From: Adhaeribacter rhizoryzae
Lineage (GTDB): Bacteria > Bacteroidota > Bacteroidia > Cytophagales > Hymenobacteraceae
Direction: 5' to 3'
Assembly: GCF_008629685.1 (NCBI RefSeq)
Contig: NZ_VWSF01000019.1
Location: forward strand, 60,328 to 124,327
DNA length: 64,000 nt
Part shown: positions 8,368 to 16,942 of the stretch, piece by piece
Numbering within the stretch: the stretch's first letter is position 1
How the letters are laid out: each line of letters starts with the position of its first letter
Made by a program: the position numbers and the translations under genes
The notes under the pieces: model-generated
Database searches by the model: none
What the model was told of the DNA's origin: nothing
What the model saw: only the letters and a program-made list of their open reading frames with translations

Positions 8368-9369
8368 ATGAGTCAGTGTACCGTAGATAAAAGAAAGAAG
8401 CTTTCCCGTTTAGACCAGTTTTTAACCCTCTGGATATTCCTGGCCATGGCCATCGGTGTATTCATCGGCTATGTTTATCCGGAAGTAGAAGTGGTCATTA
8501 ATACTTTTCAGGCCGGCACCGTAAATGTGCCGATTGCCATTGGGTTAATCCTGATGATGTACCCGCCATTGGCCAAGGTTAGATACGCGCAGTTAGGCCG
8601 GGTCTTCCAGAATGTCAAGGTTATTACCTTATCCCTGGTGCTAAACTGGCTAATTGGCCCGCTGCTGATGTTCTTTCTGGCCATTATTTTCCTGCGGGAT
8701 TATCCGGAGTACATGGTAGGCATTATTTTAATTGGCCTGGCCCGCTGCATTGCCATGGTGCTGGTCTGGAATGAGTTGGCCGAAGGGGACCGGGAGTATG
8801 CCGCTGGTCTGGTAGCTTTTAACAGTATCTTTCAGGTGTTGTTTTATAGCCTGTTTGCTTACATTTTTATTACCGTGCTGCCGACCTGGTTTGGCCTGGA
8901 AGGCAAAATAGTGGATATCAGCATGGGGGCTATTGCCGAAAGTGTCGGTATTTACTTAGGTATCCCGTTCCTGATGGGTTTCCTGTCCAGTCTTATTTTG
9001 CGCCGGCTGAAAGGTGACGAGTGGTACCAGAAAGTTTTCATTCCGGCTATTAGCCCTATTACCTTGATAGCCTTGCTGTTTACCATTGTGGTCATGTTCA
9101 GCTTAAAAGGCAATTTAATCGTGCGTATTCCCCTGGATGTAATCCGGATTGCTGTGCCGTTGGTCATTTACTTTGCCATCATGTTTGTGGTGAGCATTTA
9201 TATGGGTAAAGCCCTGGGTGCTAATTATGCGCAGAATGCATCGGTTGCTTTTACGGCTACGGGTAACAACTTTGAGTTAGCGATTGCAGTGGCCATTGGT
9301 GTTTTCGGCTTAAACTCCGGGCAGGCATTTGCCGGCGTGGTGGGCCCCCTGATTGAGGTGCCGGCCTAA
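8368..9369 (+). CDS. acr3: ACR3-type arsenite efflux transporter, truncated by an in-frame stop
   Basis: A 333-residue membrane protein with ACR3 motifs: [13 protein letters not shown] (the functional Cys is Cys127), [12 protein letters not shown], and [14 protein letters not shown] before VVGPLIEVP. It exports As(III) across the inner membrane. A TAA at 9367-9369 ends the frame, but the same frame continues open to TAA at 9454-9456 and encodes a normal ACR3 tail (IGLVNLAYWFRKKYYG). Expected TTA (Leu) to TAA would be a single substitution. The full product would be 362 residues; the loss removes the last membrane helix, so activity is doubtful unless readthrough occurs. Confidence 0.85.
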   Translation: MSQCTVDKRKKLSRLDQFLTLWIFLAMAIGVFIGYVYPEVEVVINTFQAGTVNVPIAIGLILMMYPPLAKVRYAQLGRVFQNVKVITLSLVLNWLIGPLLMFFLAIIFLRDYPEYMVGIILIGLARCIAMVLVWNELAEGDREYAAGLVAFNSIFQVLFYSLFAYIFITVLPTWFGLEGKIVDISMGAIAESVGIYLGIPFLMGFLSSLILRRLKGDEWYQKVFIPAISPITLIALLFTIVVMFSLKGNLIVRIPLDVIRIAVPLVIYFAIMFVVSIYMGKALGANYAQNASVAFTATGNNFELAIAVAIGVFGLNSGQAFAGVVGPLIEVPA

Positions 9370-9478
9370 ATTGGCCTGGTTAACCTGGCGTATTGGTTCC
9401 GTAAGAAATATTATGGCTCGGATGCCTATGCTGAACCAATCCCCCAAAGCAGTTAAATAATTATAGGTACTAAAAATA

Positions 9479-9508
9479 GCACCTCAGATAGGTGAGGATC
9501 TGAGGTGC
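9479..9508. terminator. Strong hairpin after the arsenic operon
   Basis: Perfect 11-base arms (GCACCTCAGAT and complement) flank an 8-base loop 22 bases after the second acr3 stop. There is no T-run, so it may be a processing or factor-dependent stop rather than a classic terminator. In the following 600 bases without a gene I see this hairpin, a 31-base repeat at 9633, a TTCTCCCTTTTGTAAAG motif at 9721, and the copper promoter at 9950-10005. Confidence 0.55.
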
Positions 9509-9632
9509 ACGTATACCGGTAAGCAGCTTAGTCTCCTGCTTTCGGTAGGAGCCTGTTCTTTCGAGCAGGTCTAATTAAGTAAGGCTCCGGTCAAGTACTC
9601 CAGCAGAGATAAGATAAAAAAAGGAAATAGTT

Positions 9633-9663
9633 AGTTACAAAAGGGAAGAAAATATAACAAAAG
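9633..9663. repeat. 31-base dispersed repeat, copy 1
   Basis: This 31-base segment (beginning AGTTACAAAAGGGAAG) is identical to 42749-42779, and similarity continues for about 25 bases downstream. A weaker relative starts at 23901. The core CCCTTTTGTAA on the minus strand also recurs near 9721 and 35670. Function is unknown; a sigma-factor or regulator site is one option. Confidence 0.7.
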
Positions 9664-9949
9664 TTAGAAATTAGCGCTTGTTTAAAATCTTATGTTTGTA
9701 CGGAGTCTGCCAAGGTTTTTTTCTCCCTTTTGTAAAGTTGCTTTAGAATCTAGCTAAAACAGAAATAACTAATTACTATAAGTTAGAAGACCAGAAAACT
9801 GGGTGAGGAATAAGATTCCTTGTTTGACAGGGGTATGATAAACCCGCGCTGCACGACAATCCCCTCGGTTTCTTTACCTTAGACCGTTCATCCCTTGGTA
9901 ATATCTATAAAGCCTATTTAGTAAGAGTATTATTTTTTTGACCAATTTA

Positions 9950-10005
9950 TATAACATTTAACCAAAATTGTATAACACCTAACTGTAAAAACATCCTTAG
10001 TTTTG
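9950..10005 (+). promoter_or_regulatory. Copper-operon promoter with tandem 21-bp-spaced repeats
   Basis: TATAACATTTAAC (9950-9962) and TATAACACCTAAC (9971-9983) are direct repeats exactly 21 bases apart, two helical turns, as in AraC-family operators. A perfect -7 box TAGTTTTG follows at 9998-10005, and no -33 TTG is visible where the repeats would contact polymerase. Similar pairs precede three other copper loci (24000, 27630, 30763). The AraC-type regulator at 20849 is the obvious candidate to bind. Confidence 0.6.
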
Positions 10006-10082
10006 TAAGTTGAATTAAAGTTCGACAACTTCTGTTATAGCTAATATTATTTTAACAGCTAATAAATTTTAAATCTCGCCAG

Positions 10083-10478
10083 ATGAAGGCAATGCAAAAA
10101 TTTATTCACCTGAGCTTAGTAGCAGCCATCCTATTGGCTTCTATGGGCTTTCGTGTGACTATAGCGCATTGCTCTGGAGAAGAGGGCGGTTCCATTAGCC
10201 TGTTTGCCGACCCAAGCTGTTGCTGCGGCAAAGCGGCTAAAAGCCCCCGGAAATCCTGCCAGGATATGACTTGTGTCATGCAGCGGGGCGTAGCTTCACC
10301 AATCAACTTTAATTCCGCTACCCAGCAGGCAGCCAAGTTCGCCAAAGAACCGGTGACTTATCCCAGCTTTACCGCAAGCATCCGGCCGGCCATCCTGGAA
10401 ACACTTCCGCATTTTACTTTGCCACCGCCCATGTCCGGCAGGTCTATCGGCATTTTACATCAAACCTTTATCATTTAG
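10083..10478 (+). CDS. HYC_CC_PP-type small exported protein
   Basis: A 131-residue protein with a signal peptide (about 1-27) and the spaced hallmarks of the HYC_CC_PP family: a Cys after the signal (AHCSG), a Cys cluster (SCCCG), two further Cys (CQDMTC) and a Pro-rich end (LPPPMSG). This family is found beside CusA-type metal pumps in Bacteroidota; its role is unknown, but periplasmic copper binding is plausible. It is the first gene after the tandem-repeat promoter and probably leads the copper efflux operon. Confidence 0.75.
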   Translation: MKAMQKFIHLSLVAAILLASMGFRVTIAHCSGEEGGSISLFADPSCCCGKAAKSPRKSCQDMTCVMQRGVASPINFNSATQQAAKFAKEPVTYPSFTASIRPAILETLPHFTLPPPMSGRSIGILHQTFII

Positions 10479-10834
10479 TTTACCCTTCTTTTTTTAGAAG
10501 AGACTGCCAACCTGTTCCCCTGGGGTAGCCTTCTAAAACGTAAATCCAGTTCAAATAAAATTGCCTGTAAAGGTTAGCTTCCTTAGCCCTTGTAGCTTAT
10601 AGCTTAACTTGTAGCTTAAGCGGCAAGTGTAACCTTTCCTGTACTTTGTTTCCTTAGCCTACGGCTAAGCAGGCCTCGTTGAATCCGGATTTTACGAAAT
10701 CTTCCCCTTCATTTTAAATCGTTTAATATTAGTTCAGACGCATCAGGCGGCCTGTATTATAGTCTTTTCAATGGCCTTGCTGGACCTAGCAGGAGAGCAT
10801 AGCTATTTAACCATTTTTAAAATTATTCATCAAT
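10479..10834. other. Intergenic stretch with short repeats and a small hairpin
   Basis: No gene is seen. The stretch contains a direct repeat of CTTGTAGCTTA at 10589-10599 and 10608-10618, and a hairpin CTTAGCC-tac-GGCTAAG at 10653-10669. It may be a long leader or hold a second promoter for the HMBD gene, but no good TAnnTTTG box was found. Confidence 0.4.
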
Positions 10835-11110
10835 ATGAAAGCGCTTATCTTAAATATTGGCTTGTCCCTTTTTGGTTTAACTTTTTTTACGGCCTGTAAC
10901 AGCAGCGGAACAGATCAAAATGCCACGGAGCAAACCGAAACCAAACAAGAGGTGGCCGGCATTACCTACACCTGCCCCATGCACCCGGAAGTTACCAGCA
11001 CTGAACCGGGGAAGTGCCCTAAATGCGGCATGAACCTGGAAGAAGTTACCGCCGGTATCCAGACGGATTCCGCTGCCGCCCACCAGCACGAAGCAGGCGA
11101 ACAATATTAA
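10835..11110 (+). CDS. Heavy-metal-binding-domain (HMBD) lipoprotein
   Basis: A 91-residue protein with a lipoprotein signal (FFTAC, Cys at about 21) and one HMBD: YTCPMHPEV followed by CPKCGM. This short Cys/His/Met module binds soft metals and is also fused to the N-termini of the two CusB proteins downstream. As a free lipoprotein it could deliver Cu(I) or Ag(I) to the pump in the periplasm. It is followed by a hairpin and then cusA. Confidence 0.85.
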   Translation: MKALILNIGLSLFGLTFFTACNSSGTDQNATEQTETKQEVAGITYTCPMHPEVTSTEPGKCPKCGMNLEEVTAGIQTDSAAAHQHEAGEQY

Positions 11111-11123
11111 TTTTTTATTTACT

Positions 11124-11148
11124 CCTCCCGGTCTCCAAGGCCGGGAGG
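11124..11148. terminator. GC-rich hairpin between HMBD gene and cusA
   Basis: CCTCCCGG (11124-11131) and CCGGGAGG (11141-11148) form a perfect 8-bp stem with no T-run. Inside a probable operon it could be an attenuator or an RNA-processing site. Confidence 0.45.
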
Positions 11149-11165
11149 GCAATCTCCTATAGACC

Positions 11166-12446
11166 ATGATAGGTAAACTAATTTCATTTTCTCTGCGCAA
11201 CCGCATGATTGTGCTGCTCATCGCAGCCGGTCTGTTTGGTTGGGGGGTCTACTCCGTGAGTACCAATAAAGTAGATGCCATTCCGGATTTATCGGAAAAC
11301 CAGGTAATCGTTTTTACCGAGTGGATGGGTCGCAGCCCGCAAATTATCGAAGACCAGGTGACCTACCCGCTGGTGACGAACCTGCAGGGAATGCCCCAGG
11401 TGAAGTATGTGCGGGGCGTGTCCATGTTCGGTATGAGTTTTATTTATGTCATTTTTGAAGACCAAACTGATATTTACTGGGCGCGGGAACGGGTGCTGGA
11501 ACGCCTAAATTATGCGAACCGCTTACTGCCCGAAGGAGCGGTGCCCACTTTAGGCCCGGATGGAACTGGTGTGGGGCATATCTTGTGGTACACCCTCGAT
11601 GCACCCGGCATGGATTTGGGTGAGCAGCGGGCTATCCAGGATTGGTACGTAAAATTCTCGCTCCAGAACGTAGCCGGCGTGAGTGAAATTGCTTCTTTCG
11701 GCGGCTTTCAGAAACAGTACCAGGTTACCCTGGACCCTAATAAATTATCTTATTTTAACTTATCGGTACCCCAGGTAATGACCGCCGTGCGGGCCAACAA
11801 TAACGAGAGTGGGGGCCGCAAATTTGAGATGAGTGATATCGGGTACATTATTAAAACAACCGGCTACCTCCAATCCACCGAAGAAATAGAGAATATTCCC
11901 ATCACCACCCAGAATACCATTCCGGTCCGGATAGGGGATATTGCCACCGTGCAAATGACCGGGGAAAGCCGATTAGGCATTTTTGATTTAAACGGGGAAG
12001 GCGAAGCCGTGGGCGGCATTGTGGTGATGCGCTACGGTGAAAATGCGGCCGAAGTAATCGAAAAGGTGAAAGCCAAAATGCAGGAAGTTTCGGCTGGTTT
12101 ACCCAAAGGGGTAAAATTTAATATTGTTTACGACCGCAGTGGTCTGATAAATGATTCGGTTAACTCGGTCAAGACTACGCTCATTGAAGAGATGGTAGTA
12201 GCCTCCTTAATCGTATTCATCTTTCTTTTTCACTGGCGGAGCGCTTTAATCATCATTATTCAGCTCCCGCTTTCCGTGGCTATTGGCTTCATCTTGTTAA
12301 ATACCTTCGGCATTTCCTCCAACATTATGTCGCTGACCGGAATAGCGCTGTCTATTGGGGTGATTGTGGATGATGCCATTGTGATGGTGGAGAATGCTTA
12401 CCGGCACTTAGCCGATGCGCAGCATGACGAGAAATCATTTTTATAA
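11166..12446 (+). CDS. cusA: CusA-type copper/silver RND pump, N-terminal half (TM1-TM4)
   Basis: This 426-residue product covers TM1 (about 12-30), the first porter-domain loop (with GRSPQIIEDQVTYPL and GPDGTGVGHILWYTLDAPG) and TM2-TM4. It includes the proton-relay Asp in VIVDDAIVMVENA. It ends just after TM4, where normal CusA proteins run on into TM5. The C-terminal half is a separate gene 30 bases on. The intervening frame has two stops (12444 and 12471). Dropping one T from the TTTTT run at 12438 would give a tail ending in a TGA that overlaps the next ATG. The same split is seen in the paralogue at 24386. Confidence 0.88.
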   Translation: MIGKLISFSLRNRMIVLLIAAGLFGWGVYSVSTNKVDAIPDLSENQVIVFTEWMGRSPQIIEDQVTYPLVTNLQGMPQVKYVRGVSMFGMSFIYVIFEDQTDIYWARERVLERLNYANRLLPEGAVPTLGPDGTGVGHILWYTLDAPGMDLGEQRAIQDWYVKFSLQNVAGVSEIASFGGFQKQYQVTLDPNKLSYFNLSVPQVMTAVRANNNESGGRKFEMSDIGYIIKTTGYLQSTEEIENIPITTQNTIPVRIGDIATVQMTGESRLGIFDLNGEGEAVGGIVVMRYGENAAEVIEKVKAKMQEVSAGLPKGVKFNIVYDRSGLINDSVNSVKTTLIEEMVVASLIVFIFLFHWRSALIIIIQLPLSVAIGFILLNTFGISSNIMSLTGIALSIGVIVDDAIVMVENAYRHLADAQHDEKSFL

Positions 12447-12476
12447 GAAATGGCGTGGCTCATTCAACCTTAAACC

Positions 12477-14375
12477 ATGAAATTATCTAAATCCAAAAGA
12501 ATTAAAATAATTGAAAAAGCTACGAAGCAGGTTGGTCCCAGCGTGTTTTGGAGTACCATTATTATTATTACCTCTTTCCTGCCGGTTTTTCTACTCACCG
12601 GCCAGGAAGGAAGATTATTCAGCCCGTTGGCCTGGACCAAAACCTTTATTCTGATCGTCGATGCTTTCGTGGCCATTACGGTTACCCCGGTGCTGCTGTC
12701 CTTATTGTTAAAAGGTAATTTTAAGCCCGAGAGCAGCAATCCCATTAACCGGGGGTTGGAGCGGATCTATGGTCCTATTTTACGCTGGTGCCTTAAATGG
12801 CGGAAGACTACTATTGGCATCAATATCCTGGCTTTACTCATCGCCATCCCCATGCTGTTCCGCTTAGGGTCGGAATTTATGCCGCCGTTGGATGAAAGCT
12901 CTATTTTGTTTATGCCCGTCACGCTGCCGGACATTTCCAATGCCGAGGCTAAGCGCATTTTGCAGGTGCAGGACAAGATTATTAAATCCATGCCCGAAGT
13001 AGACCAGGTGTTGGGCAAGGCCGGCCGGGCCAGTACGGCTACCGATAACTCACCCATCAGCATGATTGAAACCATTATTTTGCTGAAACCGGAAGCCCAG
13101 TGGCGCGAGGGCATGACCAAAGCCAAAATTATCGCGGAACTGGACCAAAAACTCCAGATTCCGGGGGTAATTAACGGCTGGACCCAGCCCATTATTAACC
13201 GCATCAACATGCTGGCCACCGGTATCCGCACGGACGTGGGGGTAAAGGTTTATGGCCAAAACCTGGATTCTATTGCCCTGGTTTCGGAGCAGGTGCGCAA
13301 TAACTTACAGAATATTCCGGGCATCAAAGATTTATACATTGAACCGGTTACGGGGGGCAAATACCTGGAAATCCAACCCCGGCGTGATGAGCTCGGCCGC
13401 TACGGGCTTTCGGTAAATGATGTGAATGCCGTTGTGGAATCGGCCTTGGGCGGGCTCCCGATAGGGAATACGGTGGAAGGGCGGCAACGCTTTTCCATTA
13501 ACCTGCGCCTGGCCCAGGAGTACCGCAACAGCCTGGACCGCATCCGGCGCATTCCCCTGCAGACCGGTTCGGCGGGCACTGTTCCGCTTTCGGCGGTAGC
13601 CGATGTGCGGTTTGTGGATGGCCCGCCCATGATTGCTTCGGAGAATGCCCAGCTGCGGGGTGCTGTTTTGTTTAATGTGCGTGACCGGGATTTAGGCAGC
13701 ACCGTCCAGGAAGCCATTCAAAAGTTAAACGGCGAGTTAACCAATTTGCCCAATGGTTACCGGCTGGAATGGAGCGGGCAGTGGGAGAACCAGATACGAG
13801 CCAATCAAACGCTCAAATTTATTATCCCTTTGGTCCTGATCATCATTTTCCTGATTCTGTACTTCTCCTTTAATTCTTTTAAGGAGGCCCTGCTGAATAT
13901 AATAACCATTCCTTTTGCCTTAATCGGCGGGGTGTTTATTGTGTATTTCTACGGCATTAACCTGTCGGTAGCGGTGGCGGTGGGCTTTATTGCCTTGTTT
14001 GGACTGGCGGTAGAAACGGCTATGGTGATGGTGGTATACCTGAACGAAGCCATGAACCAGCTGGTAGCGGAAAAGGGTAATTCGAGCGAGACCATTACCA
14101 AGCAGGACATCCGGGATTATGTTTTCATGGGGGCCGTTAAGCGCCTGCGCCCCAAAATCATGACGGTTTCGGTTTCGCTGTTTGGTTTAATTCCGGTGCT
14201 GTGGGCCACCGGAGTGGGCACGGATGTGATGCTGCCCATTGTGCTGCCCCTGATAGGCGGGGTGTTTACCTCCTCCATTCATATTCTGCTGGTGACTCCG
14301 GTGGTGTTTGAAATGACAAAAGAATACGAATTAAAGAAACACGGTAAAATGGAGATTTACGATGTTAACCACTAG
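12477..14375 (+). CDS. cusA: CusA-type copper/silver RND pump, C-terminal half (TM5-TM12)
   Basis: A 632-residue product starting MKLSKSKRIKII, a cytoplasmic helix, then TM5-TM6 (QVGPSVFWSTIIIITSFLP, GQEGRLFSPLAWTKTF), the second porter loop and TM7-TM12 (with VAVAVGFIALFGLAVETAMVM). Met residues of the CusA metal path are matched in ISMIETI and INMLATGI. An in-frame stop lies just upstream, so ATG 12477 is the only sensible start. With the N-terminal half it totals 1058 residues, the normal CusA length. It overlaps the TolC gene by 14 bases. Confidence 0.88.
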   Translation: MKLSKSKRIKIIEKATKQVGPSVFWSTIIIITSFLPVFLLTGQEGRLFSPLAWTKTFILIVDAFVAITVTPVLLSLLLKGNFKPESSNPINRGLERIYGPILRWCLKWRKTTIGINILALLIAIPMLFRLGSEFMPPLDESSILFMPVTLPDISNAEAKRILQVQDKIIKSMPEVDQVLGKAGRASTATDNSPISMIETIILLKPEAQWREGMTKAKIIAELDQKLQIPGVINGWTQPIINRINMLATGIRTDVGVKVYGQNLDSIALVSEQVRNNLQNIPGIKDLYIEPVTGGKYLEIQPRRDELGRYGLSVNDVNAVVESALGGLPIGNTVEGRQRFSINLRLAQEYRNSLDRIRRIPLQTGSAGTVPLSAVADVRFVDGPPMIASENAQLRGAVLFNVRDRDLGSTVQEAIQKLNGELTNLPNGYRLEWSGQWENQIRANQTLKFIIPLVLIIIFLILYFSFNSFKEALLNIITIPFALIGGVFIVYFYGINLSVAVAVGFIALFGLAVETAMVMVVYLNEAMNQLVAEKGNSSETITKQDIRDYVFMGAVKRLRPKIMTVSVSLFGLIPVLWATGVGTDVMLPIVLPLIGGVFTSSIHILLVTPVVFEMTKEYELKKHGKMEIYDVNH

Positions 14376-15609
14376 ATTATATATAATGGCTTGGCTGCTG
14401 TTGCTGGGAACAACCGTCCAGGCGCAGGTACCGGTGCTCCCGCTGGACTCGGTACTTAGCAAAATTTCCCAGAATAACCCCATGCTCCAGGAATTCAGGT
14501 TAAGGGGCCAGGCCCAGAACGCCATGGCCGAGGGAGCCATCAGCCAGATGGCGCCCATGGTCGGAGCGGGGGTATTCATGGTTCCCTATCCGGGCCAAAT
14601 GATTATGGAGGGACAGGACAGAGGCATGGTGATGACGTCCGTAGAGCAGGAAATTACCAACCCGGCGAAACTCAAGGCCCGGCAAAATTACCAGCGTTCT
14701 AAAGCGGCCATTGAAGAAGCCGGGCGGGATGTTACTTACAACCAATTGCGGGCCCAGGCCAAAACCGCCTATTTGCAATGGGTGGTGCTGGAAAAGAAAA
14801 AATCGGTGCTGCTGGAAAGTCAGCGCATCATGCAGTTTATGCTGAAGCTGTCCCGGGTCCGCTACCCTTATAACCAAAGCTCGTTGGGGAGCATCTACAA
14901 AGCGGAAGGCCGATTGGCCGAAGTCGAAAATATGCTGCTCATGAATGACAGTGAAATTGGCATGAAAAACATTCAGCTTAATATGCTGATGAACCTGCCC
15001 CAGGAGAACCGTTTTGCTGTGGACACCCTGGTTCGGGTACCGGAACCGATTGCCTTAGCCGACACGGCGGAACTGCGTACCACTCGCAGCGATGTGCGGC
15101 AAATAGACCAGACCATTGAATCGATGCGGCTCAACCTGCGCCTGGAAAGTCTGCAACGGCTACCGGATTTTAGCATCCGCCTGGAAAACATGATGCCTCG
15201 CGATAAGATGATGGCCCAGACGTTTACCGCCATGGGCATGGTTTCTATTCCTATTGCCCCTTGGTCTTCGAAAATGTACAAGTCTAACATCAAAGCCATG
15301 AAGCTGGAAATTGCGGGTATGCAAAAAGGCCGGGAAAATATCCTGAACGAAGCCCAAAGCATGGTAAAAAGCATGGCGCTGGAATTGCAAACCAAGCGGA
15401 CCCAGGTACAGAATTACGAAGCCAAAATCATTCCGGCCCTGCGGCGCAACTACGAAACCACTCTGCTCAGCTACGAACAAAATACCGGCCAATTACCCCT
15501 GGTGATTGATGCCTGGGAAGCGCTGAACATGGCCCAAATGGAATACCTCAACAACTTAGAGCAACTGTACCTGATAGGGGTAAATTATGAGAAAGAACTG
15601 GAAAAATAA
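14362..15609 (+). CDS. TolC-family outer-membrane channel (CusC role)
   Basis: A 415-residue protein with a signal peptide ending TTVQAQ (about residue 22) and long helical repeats typical of outer-membrane efflux factors (NPMLQEFRLRGQAQ; ARQNYQRSKAAIEEAGRD; the second half repeats the pattern). It has an unusual Met-rich segment (MAPMVGAGVFMVPYPGQM). It would form the trimeric exit duct for the Cus pump. It overlaps cusA-C upstream by 14 bases and the first CusB downstream by 23 bases, so translation is coupled. Confidence 0.87.
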   Translation: MLTTRLYIMAWLLLLGTTVQAQVPVLPLDSVLSKISQNNPMLQEFRLRGQAQNAMAEGAISQMAPMVGAGVFMVPYPGQMIMEGQDRGMVMTSVEQEITNPAKLKARQNYQRSKAAIEEAGRDVTYNQLRAQAKTAYLQWVVLEKKKSVLLESQRIMQFMLKLSRVRYPYNQSSLGSIYKAEGRLAEVENMLLMNDSEIGMKNIQLNMLMNLPQENRFAVDTLVRVPEPIALADTAELRTTRSDVRQIDQTIESMRLNLRLESLQRLPDFSIRLENMMPRDKMMAQTFTAMGMVSIPIAPWSSKMYKSNIKAMKLEIAGMQKGRENILNEAQSMVKSMALELQTKRTQVQNYEAKIIPALRRNYETTLLSYEQNTGQLPLVIDAWEALNMAQMEYLNNLEQLYLIGVNYEKELEK

Positions 15610-16942
15610 GTTAATCGGGCTATTGATTTTACTGCTGCCGTTCACTTTTACGGCCTGTAATGATAAGCCCGGCCAGGGAGGGGAGCAGGGAGCGACGGCT
15701 CCCGAGGTAGCATACACCTGCCCCATGCACCCGCAAATTGTCCGGGACGAGCCGGGTTCCTGCCCCATCTGCGGCATGGACCTGGTAGCCAAGCGAACCG
15801 CTAATGCGCCCGCTGCCCCCGTGAGTTCGGATTTAAACTACTTGCTGCAGCCCGCGAACCAAACGGTGGTCTCTCGTATCAAGACCACCCAACCGGTGCA
15901 AAAGCAGGTACAGAACGAAATTATTATGAGCGGCGTGGTGACCTATGATACCCGCCAGCAATACCTTATTCCGGCCCGCTTCGGGGGGCGGATTGAAAAA
16001 TTATATGTGCAATTCAACTATCAGCCGGTACGCAAAGGGCAAAAGCTGTACGACATCTACAGCCCGGAACTGGTAACCGCCCAGAAAGAATTGCTTTACC
16101 TGCTGCAAAATGACCCCACTAATACTTCCCTGATTCAGGGCGCAAAGCAAAAACTACAATTATTAGGAGCTACGGAAGGCCAAATAAAACAACTGGCCCG
16201 GAGCGGCCAGGAGACCTATACCTTTTCCGTGTACAGCCCTTACACCGGCTATGTGCTGGACCCGGCGGTAAGCGCCGCGCCTACTCCCACGGCACCCGCT
16301 TCCGCTGCTCCAGCAGCCGGGGGAGATGGTATGGGTGGTATGGGTGGCGCGGGGAGTGCTGGCGGTGGCGGCGGAACCAGCCCGGCGGCACCAACCCCAA
16401 ATAGTGGTTTTGCCATCCGGGAAGGAATGTACGTGACTACCGGGCAAGCTTTGCTAAAAGTAGTGGATGCTTCGCAGGTTTGGGCCCAGTTCAACGTGCC
16501 CGGCAGCCAGGCTGGGCAACTCACCATAGGAACGCCTATCACCATTACTTTTAACCAATTGCCAGGGGAGCCGGTGCCCGCTAAGGTATTATTGGTGGAA
16601 CCAATTTACGAGGCCGGAGAGAATTTTGCCCAGGTGCGGGCCTCCTTACCAGCGGAGAATAAATCCACGCTCATTGGCCAGCTCCTCACCGGTAAAGCTA
16701 CTTACAGTACTGGTACCGCCCTCTGGGTGCCCAAAGAAGCGGTGCTGGACATTGGCACGCAGTCCGTAGCTTTTCTGAAAGTGAACGGGGTCTTCAAGCC
16801 CATCAGCGTGCAGGCTGGCCAACGGGCCGATGGGATGGTAGAAGTACTATCGGGACTGAAGGCCCAGGATGTGATAGCCACCAATGCTCAGTTCCTGGTA
16901 GATAGCGAAAGTTTTATTCGGGTAGCAGAAAATAACAGATGA
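15587..16942 (+). CDS. cusB: CusB-type adaptor with N-terminal HMBD and Gly/Met-rich insert
   Basis: A 451-residue membrane fusion protein with a lipoprotein signal (TFTAC, Cys24), an HMBD (YTCPMHPQ from about 43, then CPICGMD), and barrel-sandwich/beta-barrel domains (RFGGRIEKLYVQ, VYSPYTGYVLD, GTPITITFNQLPGEP). In the middle of the lipoyl region is a low-complexity Ala/Pro/Gly insert (about 225-270) that includes GDGMGGMGG. The adaptor bridges CusA and TolC in the periplasm and can transfer Cu(I) or Ag(I). The insert could be a flexible Met metal site. Confidence 0.88.
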   Translation: MRKNWKNKLIGLLILLLPFTFTACNDKPGQGGEQGATAPEVAYTCPMHPQIVRDEPGSCPICGMDLVAKRTANAPAAPVSSDLNYLLQPANQTVVSRIKTTQPVQKQVQNEIIMSGVVTYDTRQQYLIPARFGGRIEKLYVQFNYQPVRKGQKLYDIYSPELVTAQKELLYLLQNDPTNTSLIQGAKQKLQLLGATEGQIKQLARSGQETYTFSVYSPYTGYVLDPAVSAAPTPTAPASAAPAAGGDGMGGMGGAGSAGGGGGTSPAAPTPNSGFAIREGMYVTTGQALLKVVDASQVWAQFNVPGSQAGQLTIGTPITITFNQLPGEPVPAKVLLVEPIYEAGENFAQVRASLPAENKSTLIGQLLTGKATYSTGTALWVPKEAVLDIGTQSVAFLKVNGVFKPISVQAGQRADGMVEVLSGLKAQDVIATNAQFLVDSESFIRVAENNR

